From: Gammaproteobacteria bacterium
GTDB taxonomy: Bacteria; Pseudomonadota; Gammaproteobacteria; GRL18
Reading direction: 5' to 3'
Assembly (NCBI GenBank): GCA_016744995.1
Contig: JADGDG010000021.1
Span: 1-64,000 of the forward strand
DNA: 64,000 nt
This document shows, piece after piece, positions 17,856 to 27,591 of the stretch. The notes under the pieces were generated by a model. The model saw only the letters and a program-made list of their open reading frames with translations, did not search any database and was not told the origin of the DNA. Both the position numbers and the translations under genes were made by a program. How positions within the stretch are numbered: position 1 is the first letter of the stretch; each line of letters begins with the position of its first letter.

Positions 17856-19817
17856 ATGTTATCTCAATATATGCACATACTCAAAATTTTACCGGTTTTA
17901 CTAACCTTAGTCTTTTTTATTGCAGGCAGCAGTTCATTACAGGCAAAATCTTTCCCTGATCCTGAATGTACTGAATGTCATGGTGAACGTGGATTTAGCG
18001 TACCACTTGGAGAGCATGGTGCATTAGGTAAACAAGAATTATTCATTGATACCAGCACATTTAAAGAGAGTGTTCATGGTAACAACCAGTGTACTGACTG
18101 CCATACGGATATCGAGGAAGTTCCTCATAGAAAAAAAGGTCTGAGCACTGTTGACTGCATTTCCTGCCATGAAAAGTTAACTGAAGAAGACACCGTTGCC
18201 GCCAAGAAGCGAAATTCTCTTTTTGGCGGGCCACCACCCAAAAGAATTGTCACCTATACTAATGAGTATAAAGTATCAGCACATGGTGATCAGGGCGTCA
18301 AAAATAATGCAAAATGCTCTACCTGCCACACCGCTCACTATGTCTTTCCATCGGAAGATAAGCGTGCAAATACTTATCGTCTGAAATCCCCTGAAGTCTG
18401 TGGCTCCTGTCATGAAAAAGCCTTAAAAGAATACCGTCAGTCACTACATGGTGCAGCATTAAATACTCCATGGAAGGGTGATTCAGCCACCTGTTCTGAT
18501 TGTCACTCATCGCATAAAATCAGTGATACAGAAAAACTACCTGCCCATAGAATTATTACCGAAGGCTGTGGTGAATGTCATCAGGCAGAATTAGATGGCT
18601 ATATGGCCAGCCCTCATGGTCAACTTGCCTGGCATGGTGGCAATGAAGCCCCCAGATGTGTTGACTGCCATGACAGCCATAACATCACTCATGCTGACAG
18701 CAAGGCTTCTCCTGTGAACCAGCAAAATATTATAAAAACTTGTCAAAAATGTCACGACAATGCCAATGAGAATTTTGTTAAATATCATCCGCACGGCACA
18801 ACGCGCAATTTTGACAAATACCCTGAGCTCTGGATCCTTGGTAAAGGTATGGGAGCACTGGTTATTATCGTATTAATTTTCTTCTATATGCATTCCGTCC
18901 TATGGTTCTGGCGAGAAAAGAAAGAGCGCCCTGTGATCTATCAGCATAGTGAGTCACGCAGTTATCCTATTCGTATAAAGCCAGAGAAAAAGCTCAGCGG
19001 TATCTATTTCCAGCGCTTTAAATGGTATTGGAGAGTTAACCATTGGATACTCGCTTTATCACTGATGTTTCTTGTATTAACAGGTATGGTCGTTATGTAT
19101 CCCAGTACTGAATGGGCAATGCTGCTGGTGCCAATGCTTGGAGGCTCTGAACACCTCAATACATTACATCACTGGGCTGGAATTATTTTCCTTCTGGCTA
19201 TTTTTGGTCATGCTGCTGTAGTTCTGTTTCGAATATTCAGAAGTGGAGATTTTGACTGGTTTGGCCCTGACTCCCTGCTGCCCAGAATGAAAGACTGGGA
19301 AGATATGAAAGGTCAGTTTCGCTGGTACTTCGGCAAGGGTAAACAGCCGCACTTTGATCGTTGGACGTATTGGGAAAAATTTGATTACTGGGCCGTTTAC
19401 TGGGGTGCATTTGTCATTGGCAGTTCTGGAATTTTACTCTGGTTTTATGAAGATGTTGGTCAATATATCCCTGGCTGGATATTTAATCTGGCCACAATTG
19501 CCCATGGTCTGGAAGCATTCCTGGCAGTGTTAACACTGTTTGTGGTTCACTTTTTTAATAACCACTTCAGACCTGCAAAATTTCCACTGGATACTGTCAT
19601 GTTTACTGGCGTCTGGGATTTGGAAGAGCTGAAAGAAGAACGTCCTGAGGAGTATGAACGCCTGAAAGCATCCGGCGAACTGGAAAAACGTCTGGTGAAA
19701 GGTCCCTCAAAACGGTGGAATATTATTTCTCATATTCTTGGATTTACCTTACTCGGCATCGGGCTTATTTTGCTAATTCTAGTTATTGATGGCTTTTTTA
19801 CACGAGGATTATTCTAA
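17856..19817 (+). CDS. Nonaheme cytochrome c fused to a membrane cytochrome b domain
   Basis: A 653-residue electron carrier. After a signal segment (ILPVLLTLVFFIAGSSSLQA), nine CxxCH motifs occur in the periplasmic half: CTECH, CTDCH, CISCH, CSTCH, CGSCH, CSDCH, CGECH, CVDCH and CQKCH. From about residue 325 there are five or six membrane helices with histidines at haem-b positions (VNHWILALS, LHHWAGIIF, FGHAAVVLF, IAHGLEAFL, VVHFFNNHF), resembling Ni/Fe-hydrogenase or formate dehydrogenase b subunits. The protein should pass electrons between quinones and a periplasmic acceptor, most likely the HAO-like enzyme encoded upstream. Translation may start at 17856 or at Met6 (17871). The cytochrome c plus cytochrome b fusion replaces the NrfH/CycB-type partner seen in other HAO systems. 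Confidence 0.88.
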   Translation: MLSQYMHILKILPVLLTLVFFIAGSSSLQAKSFPDPECTECHGERGFSVPLGEHGALGKQELFIDTSTFKESVHGNNQCTDCHTDIEEVPHRKKGLSTVDCISCHEKLTEEDTVAAKKRNSLFGGPPPKRIVTYTNEYKVSAHGDQGVKNNAKCSTCHTAHYVFPSEDKRANTYRLKSPEVCGSCHEKALKEYRQSLHGAALNTPWKGDSATCSDCHSSHKISDTEKLPAHRIITEGCGECHQAELDGYMASPHGQLAWHGGNEAPRCVDCHDSHNITHADSKASPVNQQNIIKTCQKCHDNANENFVKYHPHGTTRNFDKYPELWILGKGMGALVIIVLIFFYMHSVLWFWREKKERPVIYQHSESRSYPIRIKPEKKLSGIYFQRFKWYWRVNHWILALSLMFLVLTGMVVMYPSTEWAMLLVPMLGGSEHLNTLHHWAGIIFLLAIFGHAAVVLFRIFRSGDFDWFGPDSLLPRMKDWEDMKGQFRWYFGKGKQPHFDRWTYWEKFDYWAVYWGAFVIGSSGILLWFYEDVGQYIPGWIFNLATIAHGLEAFLAVLTLFVVHFFNNHFRPAKFPLDTVMFTGVWDLEELKEERPEEYERLKASGELEKRLVKGPSKRWNIISHILGFTLLGIGLILLILVIDGFFTRGLF

Positions 19818-19833
19818 ACACACAAACCAAATT

Positions 19834-20016
19834 GTAACTACTCAGGCGTGTTTAGATTTTGCCCGAGTTCAAGGCACAATGCCTACGGCACCTCAAAGAG
19901 GCGCACGGAGAATGTGAGCATAATAAGTATATGTGACCATTTCCAGGTGCCCCTTGTGGGTAGAGTACGAAAATAACGCAGAAATTGGATAAAAGATGAA
20001 TACACTGAGTAGTTAC
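19834..20016 (-). mobile_element. MITE-like dispersed repeat, copy 2 (183 bp)
   Basis: Begins GTAACTACTCAG (19834-19845) and ends CTGAGTAGTTAC (20005-20016). Read on the minus strand it aligns with copy 1 at 9961-10101 across the whole length, with two extra segments: around 19944-19963 (containing a GGTGCCCCTTG stretch) and around 19887-19912. It lies between the convergent cytochrome gene and gshA, and could form a hairpin serving as a terminator. Confidence 0.85.
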
Positions 20017-20022
20017 AACAAA

Positions 20023-21609
20023 TTAATCTAACTTCTGAGAGAAATATGCTTCAAGATATTCCTCAAAACTGATATTATCTGCACGCTCTATAGCTTCTTG
20101 TTTCAGCTTTGATTGCCGGGCTTCGTTTTCATAAAATTGTTCCTGCTCTGCATTCAAATGTAAACTCTTATAATAATGAAAGTGCTGCCGGGACATACGT
20201 TCAGCAAATCGATGAAAACTCTCACTATCCTGGCACATATCATCCAACATCCTTGCTGAAGGGGTCATATCAGGATCAGCAACACGTTCAGTCTGTTTTT
20301 TAAGACTGGCACTATAGAGTTTTTCTGGATCATCACCATCAAGCAGTTCACAGATAGCCACCATTTCCTGCATAATTTCCATGGCCCAGCTTTTAAGCCC
20401 CTGATTTTTTCTATTTCTGGATAATTGCAGGCCGGGTTTACGACCTTGATGTGCAGTAAGCATTTCATTATGATCCACTTCCTGACGTTCAGGCATCTCA
20501 ATGACAGGACTTTCATGTAATAAACAAAAAAGTAAAAATGCTTCTAAAAAATGAAGTTGGCTTTCATTAACACCTAACGGATCGTAAGCATTCACATCAA
20601 GCGAACGCAGTTCAACATATTTTACCCCTCGCTTTCTCAAGGCAATCGTTGGTTTTTCATTGCCCTGTAAGATTTGTTTTGGGCGAATAGTTGAATAGTA
20701 TTCATTTTCAATTTGCAGAATATTGGTATTCAACTGCTGGTATTTGCCATCTTTAAGCAAGCCAAATTTTTCATAGCCTTTATAGGGTGTATTGATAGCC
20801 CAGTCCAGGCTGCTGATATAACTATCAATATTTTTATAACAGGCTTTGATACCCGATTCATTTTCTTTATTATTCTGATAGCCGATATCTCCCATACGCA
20901 ATGAAGTTGCATAGGGCTCATAATAAGTGCTTTCATCAAACTCAGCGAGTGTTGTCGAGCCACCCAGTAAAAATGATTTACACACAGCGGGTGATGCACC
21001 GAATAAATAGGGTACCAGCCAGCCAAGACGCTGGCTGTTTCGAATCAGGTCAAAATATCGGCTATTAATAAAATCCTGCAGACTTTGTTTATCTTCTTCC
21101 AGGTCTTGCAATACCGGCCAAAAAGACTCTGCCAGTGAAAAATTGAAATGGACACCAGCAATCAACTGCATCACCCGACCATAACGATGCCCCAGTCCCC
21201 TGCGATAAACATTTTTCATGGTGCCCGCATTGGAATGTCCATAGCGTGCAAGAGGAATGCTTGATTCACCAGCAACAACACAGGGCATGCTGGTTGCCCA
21301 GAGAAGTTCATCTTCAAGATTTTTATAAACAAATTTTTGAGTATTCTGCAGAAACGCCAGAGCCTCATTAATTTGGCTAAATGGTGGGGTAATAAATTCA
21401 CTCAGAGCTTCAGAGTAATCAGTGGTAATGTAAGGATGTGTTAATGGTGCCCCCAGCACATCAGGGTGAGGCGTCTGGGAAATTCCCCCGGTTATATTAA
21501 CCCTCAAACTTTCTTTTTCAAGGCCAATTTTATTCCCCGTCAGCAATTGGGCTTCAGATGATGCGGAGATAGCAATCAGACGCTTTCTAAGAATATGATA
21601 ATCTGACAT
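20023..21609 (-). CDS. gshA: Glutamate-cysteine ligase (proteobacterial type)
   Basis: Catalyses the ATP-dependent joining of glutamate and cysteine, the first step of glutathione synthesis. The 528-residue protein has the proteobacterial-class signatures GLEKESLRV, TDYSEALSEFITPP, RYGHSNAGTMKNVYRRGLGHRYGR, GVHFNFS and RGVKYVELRSLDVNAYDPLG. Length and motifs agree with E. coli GshA. It is downstream of the PerM-type gene on the same strand with a 20-bp gap; gshB is not in the window. Confidence 0.96.
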   Translation of the reverse strand: MSDYHILRKRLIAISASSEAQLLTGNKIGLEKESLRVNITGGISQTPHPDVLGAPLTHPYITTDYSEALSEFITPPFSQINEALAFLQNTQKFVYKNLEDELLWATSMPCVVAGESSIPLARYGHSNAGTMKNVYRRGLGHRYGRVMQLIAGVHFNFSLAESFWPVLQDLEEDKQSLQDFINSRYFDLIRNSQRLGWLVPYLFGASPAVCKSFLLGGSTTLAEFDESTYYEPYATSLRMGDIGYQNNKENESGIKACYKNIDSYISSLDWAINTPYKGYEKFGLLKDGKYQQLNTNILQIENEYYSTIRPKQILQGNEKPTIALRKRGVKYVELRSLDVNAYDPLGVNESQLHFLEAFLLFCLLHESPVIEMPERQEVDHNEMLTAHQGRKPGLQLSRNRKNQGLKSWAMEIMQEMVAICELLDGDDPEKLYSASLKKQTERVADPDMTPSARMLDDMCQDSESFHRFAERMSRQHFHYYKSLHLNAEQEQFYENEARQSKLKQEAIERADNISFEEYLEAYFSQKLD

Positions 21610-21629
21610 GTAAGAATGTATTCCTGAAC

Positions 21630-22739
21630 TTATTTCGTGTTTTTCGGGTGAGCTTTAGTTTCATTTTCGCTTTGTGTGCCATAGAGCCCGCTGGCAACAT
21701 AGCTTCGATAAAGAAAGCGTAATAAAACCATCACCACAGCAGAGACAGGCAAAGCAACTAAAATACCGACAAAGCCAAATAACTGACCTCCAACCATAAT
21801 GGCAAAAATAACGGCAACCGGATGCAGTCCAATTCGATCACCCACCAATAGGGGGGTCAGCAACATACTTTCAAGTAACTGGCCAATACCAAACACAATC
21901 GAAATATGCATTAATAAGCTTAAATCATGAAATTGGATGAGAGAAGCAATTACTGCGGCTAAGATGCCGACAATAAATCCCAGATACGGAACAAAGCTGA
22001 CCAATCCAGCCAGTAGTCCAACCAACAAGCCCAGCTCCAGGCCAGCAATCCATAAGCCTGTAGAATAGATACCTGCCAGGCAGGCCATGACTAATAACTG
22101 TCCACGCATAAAGGCAGCAAGTACTTCATCAGATTCTTTGGCTAAGCGAGTCACTAATGGTTCAATGTGTCGAGGTATCAGATGAGCAACTTTATCAACC
22201 AGGATGTCCCAATCACGCATAAAATAAAAAGCGATCACTGGAATTAATACCAGGTTGGATACCCAGGCAATAATCAGCATACTGGAGCTTGATATAGAAT
22301 TAATCAGGTATCCGGCAAAACCACCAATACTCTGCCAGTTAGCACCAAGTGCTTTTTTCAATTCAGACAGATCCAGCCCCTGTGCAGCTTTTTTAGCATC
22401 CAGTCCGGTAATATTGAGAACCTGAGGAATTATGTTTGATTGAATATAATCGATAAACGAAGGTAATTTGTTAACTAATGCCACAATTTGGCTTTCTAAT
22501 AATGGTACCAGCAAAAGAATTGCGACAAACAGTATGATGGTAAAAAAAATAAAAACAATAGTGACCGACAGGCTTCGGGAAAGCTTGCGTGCTTCAAGCC
22601 TGTCCACAAGAGGATCACCCAGATAGCCTAGTAATGCAGCCACAAGAAAAGGCATTAAAATAGGAGAAAGCAGGTAAAACAACCAGCCTATTAATAACAC
22701 AATAGACAGCAGCATCCACTTTTGCGATTCAGTCATCAT
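21630..22739 (-). CDS. AI-2E/PerM family membrane permease
   Basis: A 369-residue polytopic membrane protein with about eight predicted helices: paired N-terminal helices (LLSIVLLIGWLFYLLSPILM; FLVAALLGYLGDPLVDRLE), a central soluble loop (about 95-150), and C-terminal helices including FVPYLGFIVGILAAVIASLI and the signature GQLLESMLLTPLLVGDRIGLHPVAVIFAIMVGG. Family members export AI-2 or act in ion exchange; the substrate here is unknown. It is 6 bp after the DUF2066 gene, a common gammaproteobacterial pairing next to purM. Confidence 0.88.
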   Translation of the reverse strand: MMTESQKWMLLSIVLLIGWLFYLLSPILMPFLVAALLGYLGDPLVDRLEARKLSRSLSVTIVFIFFTIILFVAILLLVPLLESQIVALVNKLPSFIDYIQSNIIPQVLNITGLDAKKAAQGLDLSELKKALGANWQSIGGFAGYLINSISSSSMLIIAWVSNLVLIPVIAFYFMRDWDILVDKVAHLIPRHIEPLVTRLAKESDEVLAAFMRGQLLVMACLAGIYSTGLWIAGLELGLLVGLLAGLVSFVPYLGFIVGILAAVIASLIQFHDLSLLMHISIVFGIGQLLESMLLTPLLVGDRIGLHPVAVIFAIMVGGQLFGFVGILVALPVSAVVMVLLRFLYRSYVASGLYGTQSENETKAHPKNTK

Positions 22740-22745
22740 TTCAGC

Positions 22746-24083
22746 CTAATTTGCCAGCCAATATTCCAGCTCAGGGAGCAGCACTTCAACAATTTTTTCC
22801 TGCGCCTTCATCTGACTATTTTGAGTAGAAGAGCCTTCAGCGGGTAAAGAGCCTTTAGCTGGTAAAGAGCCATCAGCAGGTAAAGAGCCTAATGCATTCA
22901 GAGCTTTCTCTCTATCACTCAGTGTCGTCTGCCCAGGCTCCTTACCATTCAGATCACCTAAAATAACAGGTTTATACTGACTGCCAGCATCAGCAGCCTG
23001 CCCGCTATCCACTCTGGTTCGTTCAACAGAATTTAATAAATCACCCAGACGAATTTCCTGAATCAATGAGCTTTTACTGCTGAGGTAACTAATCTGATAA
23101 ATGGCTCGATCCTGCTGTGTTTCCATCAGTGTAATTGATTTGACAGTAGCCAGATTGCGTAAATAATCATCCACTTCCTGAAAATCTTTAAATCCACTAA
23201 TATTATTTATCTGTATTAATATACCTGAATCATCATCTTCCCGGATCACTTGAGTAAACTGACGAGACAATTTATCGGCCAGTTCATCAATACCTGAAAC
23301 CAGCACTCTATCCAGATTTTCATCCCTTATTTCCCAGGACTGCACATCTCCCAGCATCAACAAATTCCATTGGCTCACCCATAAACCACTGGGTTCTTTA
23401 AACAATCTTACCGTCAGAGTTGACTGGGCCTGATATCGCCTTGATGCCAATAAAATTGCATCATTAAAATTACCCCAGATATCCGTTGCTGAAACACTGG
23501 ATTGATCCTGTAAGTCCATAAACGGAAAAATAAGAGAAATACCGCGCGCATCAGCCTGATGCTTAAAAACACCATAGATTTCAGGTTCATCATGCTGACT
23601 TTGCAAAAAACGTTTGCCTTTAACTTCCTGAGAAAACCAGATCAATGTCTCAGGCCTTATTTTCCCCCAAATTGGAATCTGCGCCTGTTTCAATAAATCA
23701 TCAATTGCTTTGACATTAAAGCGAACCCAAAACCATTTTTCCCTAGCTTCTTCTTCCTTTTGTTCATCTTGCACCAGCACGTCTTTGTAGTCATATCGAA
23801 ATTGAGAAATGCTGCTTTCAGCTTTTTTCAACATAGCACTATAAGCCGGTAAACTGGCAATATCTGAGCGACCTGAAACTTTAATAAGGACATGGGTGAA
23901 AGCGGCTGCAATCAGCTGGTTTTCTCCCTGCTCTTCAGATCCCGTTGAATCCACCTTAATACTGGATTCATAAAGCCCACTCACACTGCCAGCAAAGCCA
24001 GACTGAACCAGCAGTAGAGCGGTAAAAACAATGACGATGAACCGGCATAAAAAATAATAATTACTGGTTTGCTTACATTTCAA
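22746..24083 (-). CDS. DUF2066 protein with signal peptide
   Basis: A predicted exported protein of 445 residues. The N-terminus (FIVIVFTALLLVQSGFAGSVSG) is a signal peptide; the following region (LYESSIKVDSTG, FTHVLIKVSGRSDIA) is typical of DUF2066, found between purM and perM in many gammaproteobacteria. Near the C-terminus a six-residue unit GSLPA(D/K/E) is tandemly repeated three times (18-bp DNA repeat at 22831-22890), an unusual species-specific insertion. Function is unknown. Confidence 0.82.
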   Translation of the reverse strand: MKCKQTSNYYFLCRFIVIVFTALLLVQSGFAGSVSGLYESSIKVDSTGSEEQGENQLIAAAFTHVLIKVSGRSDIASLPAYSAMLKKAESSISQFRYDYKDVLVQDEQKEEEAREKWFWVRFNVKAIDDLLKQAQIPIWGKIRPETLIWFSQEVKGKRFLQSQHDEPEIYGVFKHQADARGISLIFPFMDLQDQSSVSATDIWGNFNDAILLASRRYQAQSTLTVRLFKEPSGLWVSQWNLLMLGDVQSWEIRDENLDRVLVSGIDELADKLSRQFTQVIREDDDSGILIQINNISGFKDFQEVDDYLRNLATVKSITLMETQQDRAIYQISYLSSKSSLIQEIRLGDLLNSVERTRVDSGQAADAGSQYKPVILGDLNGKEPGQTTLSDREKALNALGSLPADGSLPAKGSLPAEGSSTQNSQMKAQEKIVEVLLPELEYWLAN

Positions 24084-24404
24084 AGCACAGTTCCCTTTAT
24101 ATTTCTCATATTAGCCCGTTAGAATATCAAAAAAATCCCCGTTAGTATAATCATAAATTGTTCATCAGTACGGCAATAGAGAATAATTTTGAATTTTTAG
24201 TGCTTATTTTTTAATCAACATCAAAAGACAGAGAAAAAACCTTAAAAGACAAGTAATTGGATATGGTTTTTTTGACATTTCTTTTAATTAATAATTCAAT
24301 ATTTAACATTTAAAATTATTCCTTATAGTCGTTCTGGATTCTGTAATTGCATTTGCAGTATAATACCTCTTTTAAATTTCCCCATTAATATTTGGAGCAG
24401 TCAA
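24084..24404. other. Intergenic region upstream of purM
   Basis: The 320 bp between the divergent DUF2066 gene and purM are AT-rich. A TATAAT hexamer at 24359-24364 could be a -10 for purM but its -35 is poor, and GGAGCAG at 24393-24399 is the ribosome site of purM. I see no ORF, PurR-like palindrome or RNA gene. Confidence 0.5.
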
Positions 24405-25445
24405 GTGAGCAAGCAATCTCTCAGTTATCGTGATGCAGGTGTCGATATAGACGCGGGTAACTCACTTATCGAACGCATTAAACCTTATACCAGAGCAACA
24501 CAACGTCCTGGTGTACTGGGTGGTCTTGGCGGATTTGGAGCCCTGTTTGAGCTCCCTCTGGATCGATATAAAAACCCGGTTTTAGTTTCAGGCACCGATG
24601 GAGTTGGCACAAAATTAAAGCTTGCTCTGATGATTGGCAAACATGATACGATTGGTATCGATTTAGTCGCTATGTGCTCAAATGATTTGATTGTTTCTGG
24701 AGCAGAACCACTGTTCTTTTTAGATTATTATGCCACCGGTAAGCTGGATGTCGACACAGCAACCGATGTAATTAAAGGCATCAGTGAAGGGTGTATTCAG
24801 TCAGGCTGTGCCCTTACCGGTGGTGAAACAGCTGAAATGCCCGGTATGTACGATGGTGATGACTATGATTTAGCCGGGTTTTGTGTCGGGATTGTTGAAA
24901 AAGAGCAGATCATTGATGGCTCCAAAGTCAAGCAGGGTGATATTCTTCTCGGCCTGGCTTCCAGTGGTCCACACTCTAATGGCTACTCACTTATTCGTAA
25001 GGTCATCGAAGTTTCTGATGCTGATCTGGACAGTGCTTTTGATGGTGAAACTCTGGGCAGGCGTCTTTTAGAACCCACCCGCATTTACGTTAAATCACTA
25101 TTAGCTCTGTTTAAAGAAGTTGAAGTTCTGTCACTCTGTCATGTAACTGGCGGCGGTTTACTGGAAAATTTACCCCGGGTTATGCCAGCCAATACAACAG
25201 CAAAAATTGATGGTAAGAGCTGGGCAAGACCAGCCGTTTTTGACTGGTTACAGGAGCAGGGAAATATTGAAGCCAGTGAAATGTATCGAACATTTAACTG
25301 CGGCATTGGTATGGTGGTAGTGGTTTCACCCGAAAATCAGCAAAAAACCATTGATTTCCTTGAACAACAGGGCGAAACCGTATTCACACTGGGTTCCATT
25401 GAAGCCAGTACGGATGAAACCCCCAGTGTAATCATCAGTGGTTAA
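24405..25445 (+). CDS. purM: Phosphoribosylformylglycinamidine cyclo-ligase (AIR synthetase)
   Basis: Fifth step of purine synthesis: ATP-dependent closure of FGAM to AIR. The 346 residues have [12 protein letters not shown] at the N-terminus, [47 protein letters not shown], and [16 protein letters not shown] followed by [12 protein letters not shown]. The GTG start follows GGAGCAG by five bases. purN overlaps the 3' end by eight bases, so translation is coupled. Confidence 0.97.
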   Translation: MSKQSLSYRDAGVDIDAGNSLIERIKPYTRATQRPGVLGGLGGFGALFELPLDRYKNPVLVSGTDGVGTKLKLALMIGKHDTIGIDLVAMCSNDLIVSGAEPLFFLDYYATGKLDVDTATDVIKGISEGCIQSGCALTGGETAEMPGMYDGDDYDLAGFCVGIVEKEQIIDGSKVKQGDILLGLASSGPHSNGYSLIRKVIEVSDADLDSAFDGETLGRRLLEPTRIYVKSLLALFKEVEVLSLCHVTGGGLLENLPRVMPANTTAKIDGKSWARPAVFDWLQEQGNIEASEMYRTFNCGIGMVVVVSPENQQKTIDFLEQQGETVFTLGSIEASTDETPSVIISG

Positions 25446-26058
25446 AGATAAACCACTACCGATTGTTGTTCTCATCTCAGGCAGTGGCAGTAACCTGCAA
25501 ACGATCATTGATCGCATTGCAGATAAAACACTGAATGCTGAGATTTGTGCCGTCATCAGTAATAAAGCCAATGCATTTGGTATTGAACGAGCTAAACAAG
25601 CCAATATTCCGACTGAAGTAATTGAGCATACTCAATATAATAGTCGGGAAAATTTTGATGCGGAACTAACACGTTGTATTGAAAAGTACCAACCGGAATT
25701 AATTGTCCTGGCTGGTTTTATGCGCATATTAAGCGATGATTTTGTAAATCATTTTTATGGCAAAATGATTAATATTCACCCTTCTTTACTACCAAAATAT
25801 CGCGGACTCCATACCCACAAACGAGCTCTGGAAGCTGGTGATCATGAGCATGGACTCAGCATTCACTATGTCAGCGCAAAATTAGATGGCGGGCCAGTTA
25901 TCTTACAAAAAAAAGTCCCTGTGCTTAAAAACGATACTGAAAACAGTCTGGCTGAAAGAGTATTAGCACAGGAACATATAGCCTACCCTCAGGTCATCCA
26001 GTGGTTCTCTCAAGCCCGTTTGCAATTAATAGATGATCAGGTTATTTTAAACAAATGA
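25438..26058 (+). CDS. purN: Phosphoribosylglycinamide formyltransferase
   Basis: Transfers a formyl group from 10-formyl-THF to GAR, the third step of purine synthesis. The 206 residues contain [15 protein letters not shown], the catalytic Asn-His-Asp set in [20 protein letters not shown] and the formyl-binding [14 protein letters not shown]. It starts at a GTG inside the end of purM and its own stop overlaps the next gene by four bases, so purM, purN and the DUF3108 gene form one operon. Confidence 0.96.
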   Translation: MVKDKPLPIVVLISGSGSNLQTIIDRIADKTLNAEICAVISNKANAFGIERAKQANIPTEVIEHTQYNSRENFDAELTRCIEKYQPELIVLAGFMRILSDDFVNHFYGKMINIHPSLLPKYRGLHTHKRALEAGDHEHGLSIHYVSAKLDGGPVILQKKVPVLKNDTENSLAERVLAQEHIAYPQVIQWFSQARLQLIDDQVILNK

Positions 26059-26864
26059 AAACACAGATATTCCATAGAGTGATTTTCAGAGCAGTTTTTT
26101 ATTATGCTATGTTCATAATAATATTTACTGCCACTCACTCTATGGCTTCTGAGCTGACTAATGAGAGAATGGCTGATCAATCAAAGGGGAGACTAAAGCC
26201 CTTTGTTGCCACTTATCTGATCACTGCCATGGGGCTGGAAGGCATCAATGTCACAAATTCTCTCAGTATTGACCAATCTAAAGAAACTGAGCAAGCCTAT
26301 CATTTTAAATCATACTCGATGCCCATCGGTTTACTGGCATTTAAAAAAGATGAAACACGAGATGAACAGAGTACAGGCTTAATCAAAGACGGCAAGATCC
26401 AACCCGCAAATTATACCTATCTGCAAATCCGAAACAATAAGGCTCGCCGCAACGTAAAGATTAGTTTTGACTGGCAGGAAAACGAGGTCACAAACCATCA
26501 TATTCATAAAAATAGTAAGTGGAGCATGCCGATCCCACTGCAAACCATTGACAAGCTTTCATATCAACTCTCATTGATGCTAAAACTATCCGCAAACCCG
26601 GACAGGCATTTCAACTTTCCTGTCGCTGATGGCGGGAAATTAAAAAAATATCAATTTCAAATTATTGGTGAAGAGCGTGTTTATACTTCTCTAGGCAGTT
26701 ACAAAGCCATGAAAATTCAGCATACACGTTATAAAAAAGATAAAAATATTACCCTCTGGTGTGCACCTGAACTGAATTATCTGCCGGTAAAAATTATTCA
26801 GGAAGAAACTGGAAAACCAACCTTTATCTCAACCTTAATATCCTATCAGGAAGGCATGGAATGA
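26055..26864 (+). CDS. DUF3108 protein, exported
   Basis: A 269-residue protein with a signal-type N-terminus (VIFRAVFYYAMFIIIFTATH, then SMAS). The body (LKPFVATYLITAMGLEGINV; YSMPIGLLAFKKDETRDEQS; KIQPANYTYLQI; ITLWCAPELNYLPVKIIQEE) matches the DUF3108 pattern seen downstream of purN in many gammaproteobacteria. It is probably periplasmic and beta-rich. Its ATG overlaps the purN stop. No function is known to me. Confidence 0.8.
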   Translation: MKTQIFHRVIFRAVFYYAMFIIIFTATHSMASELTNERMADQSKGRLKPFVATYLITAMGLEGINVTNSLSIDQSKETEQAYHFKSYSMPIGLLAFKKDETRDEQSTGLIKDGKIQPANYTYLQIRNNKARRNVKISFDWQENEVTNHHIHKNSKWSMPIPLQTIDKLSYQLSLMLKLSANPDRHFNFPVADGGKLKKYQFQIIGEERVYTSLGSYKAMKIQHTRYKKDKNITLWCAPELNYLPVKIIQEETGKPTFISTLISYQEGME

Positions 26865-26903
26865 AAAAATAATGCTAACGGTAATTGAGTTATTCGTAAG
26901 AGC

Positions 26904-27470
26904 CTATGTTCTAGGAGTCACTACACCGGTCTGCCCCTGATATTTGCCATTTTTATCTTTATAGGAAATATCGCATTCCTCATCGGATTCAAAAAATAAC
27001 ATTTGCGCAACACCTTCATTGGCATAAATCTTTGCCGGCAATGGCGTCGTATTAGAAAACTCCAGTGTCACATGACCTTCCCATTCCGGCTCTAAAGGAG
27101 TGACATTAACAATAATACCGCAACGAGCATAGGTTGATTTGCCTAAGCAAACAGTGAGTACTTTTCTTGGAATGCGAAAATACTCCACTGTTCTTGCCAG
27201 AGCAAAAGAGTTAGGCGGGATGATACAAACGTCTGATTCAACATCCACAAAGCTGTTATCATCAAAGTCTTTAGGATCAACAATAGCTGAGTTTATATTA
27301 GTGAAGATTTTGAATTCTCTTGAGCAACGTACATCATAACCATAACTGGAAGTCCCATAAGAGACAATTCGTTCACCATTGGATTCTTTCACCTGATTAA
27401 ATTCAAAGGGTTCAATCATTCCCTCATTCTCAGCCATAGAACGGATCCAGTGATCGGACTTGATACTCAT
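26904..27470 (-). CDS. dcd: dCTP deaminase
   Basis: Deaminates dCTP to dUTP, feeding dUMP and thymidylate synthesis. The 188-residue protein has the trimeric dUTPase-like fold motifs [44 protein letters not shown] (the ARCG and the catalytic glutamate of LEPEWEG) and the C-terminal [10 protein letters not shown]. It is convergent with the purMN operon and has its own promoter region on the right. Confidence 0.96.
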   Translation of the reverse strand: MSIKSDHWIRSMAENEGMIEPFEFNQVKESNGERIVSYGTSSYGYDVRCSREFKIFTNINSAIVDPKDFDDNSFVDVESDVCIIPPNSFALARTVEYFRIPRKVLTVCLGKSTYARCGIIVNVTPLEPEWEGHVTLEFSNTTPLPAKIYANEGVAQMLFFESDEECDISYKDKNGKYQGQTGVVTPRT

Positions 27471-27591
27471 AATAAAATGCTCTTGTTATTGATATTTTGC
27501 TGCATATTATCCCTGTGATAAGCAAGAAAAACAAGCTAAATAACTACTCTTAAAGAGTGAACAGAGCAGACACTTAGTGTGATCTTCACCT

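Noticed and set aside
19834-20016. Interpretation of the TIR element as a simple terminator between convergent genes
   Set aside because: A second homologous copy with the same ends lies upstream of fabB in a non-terminator position, so a dispersed element fits better, although it may still act as a terminator.
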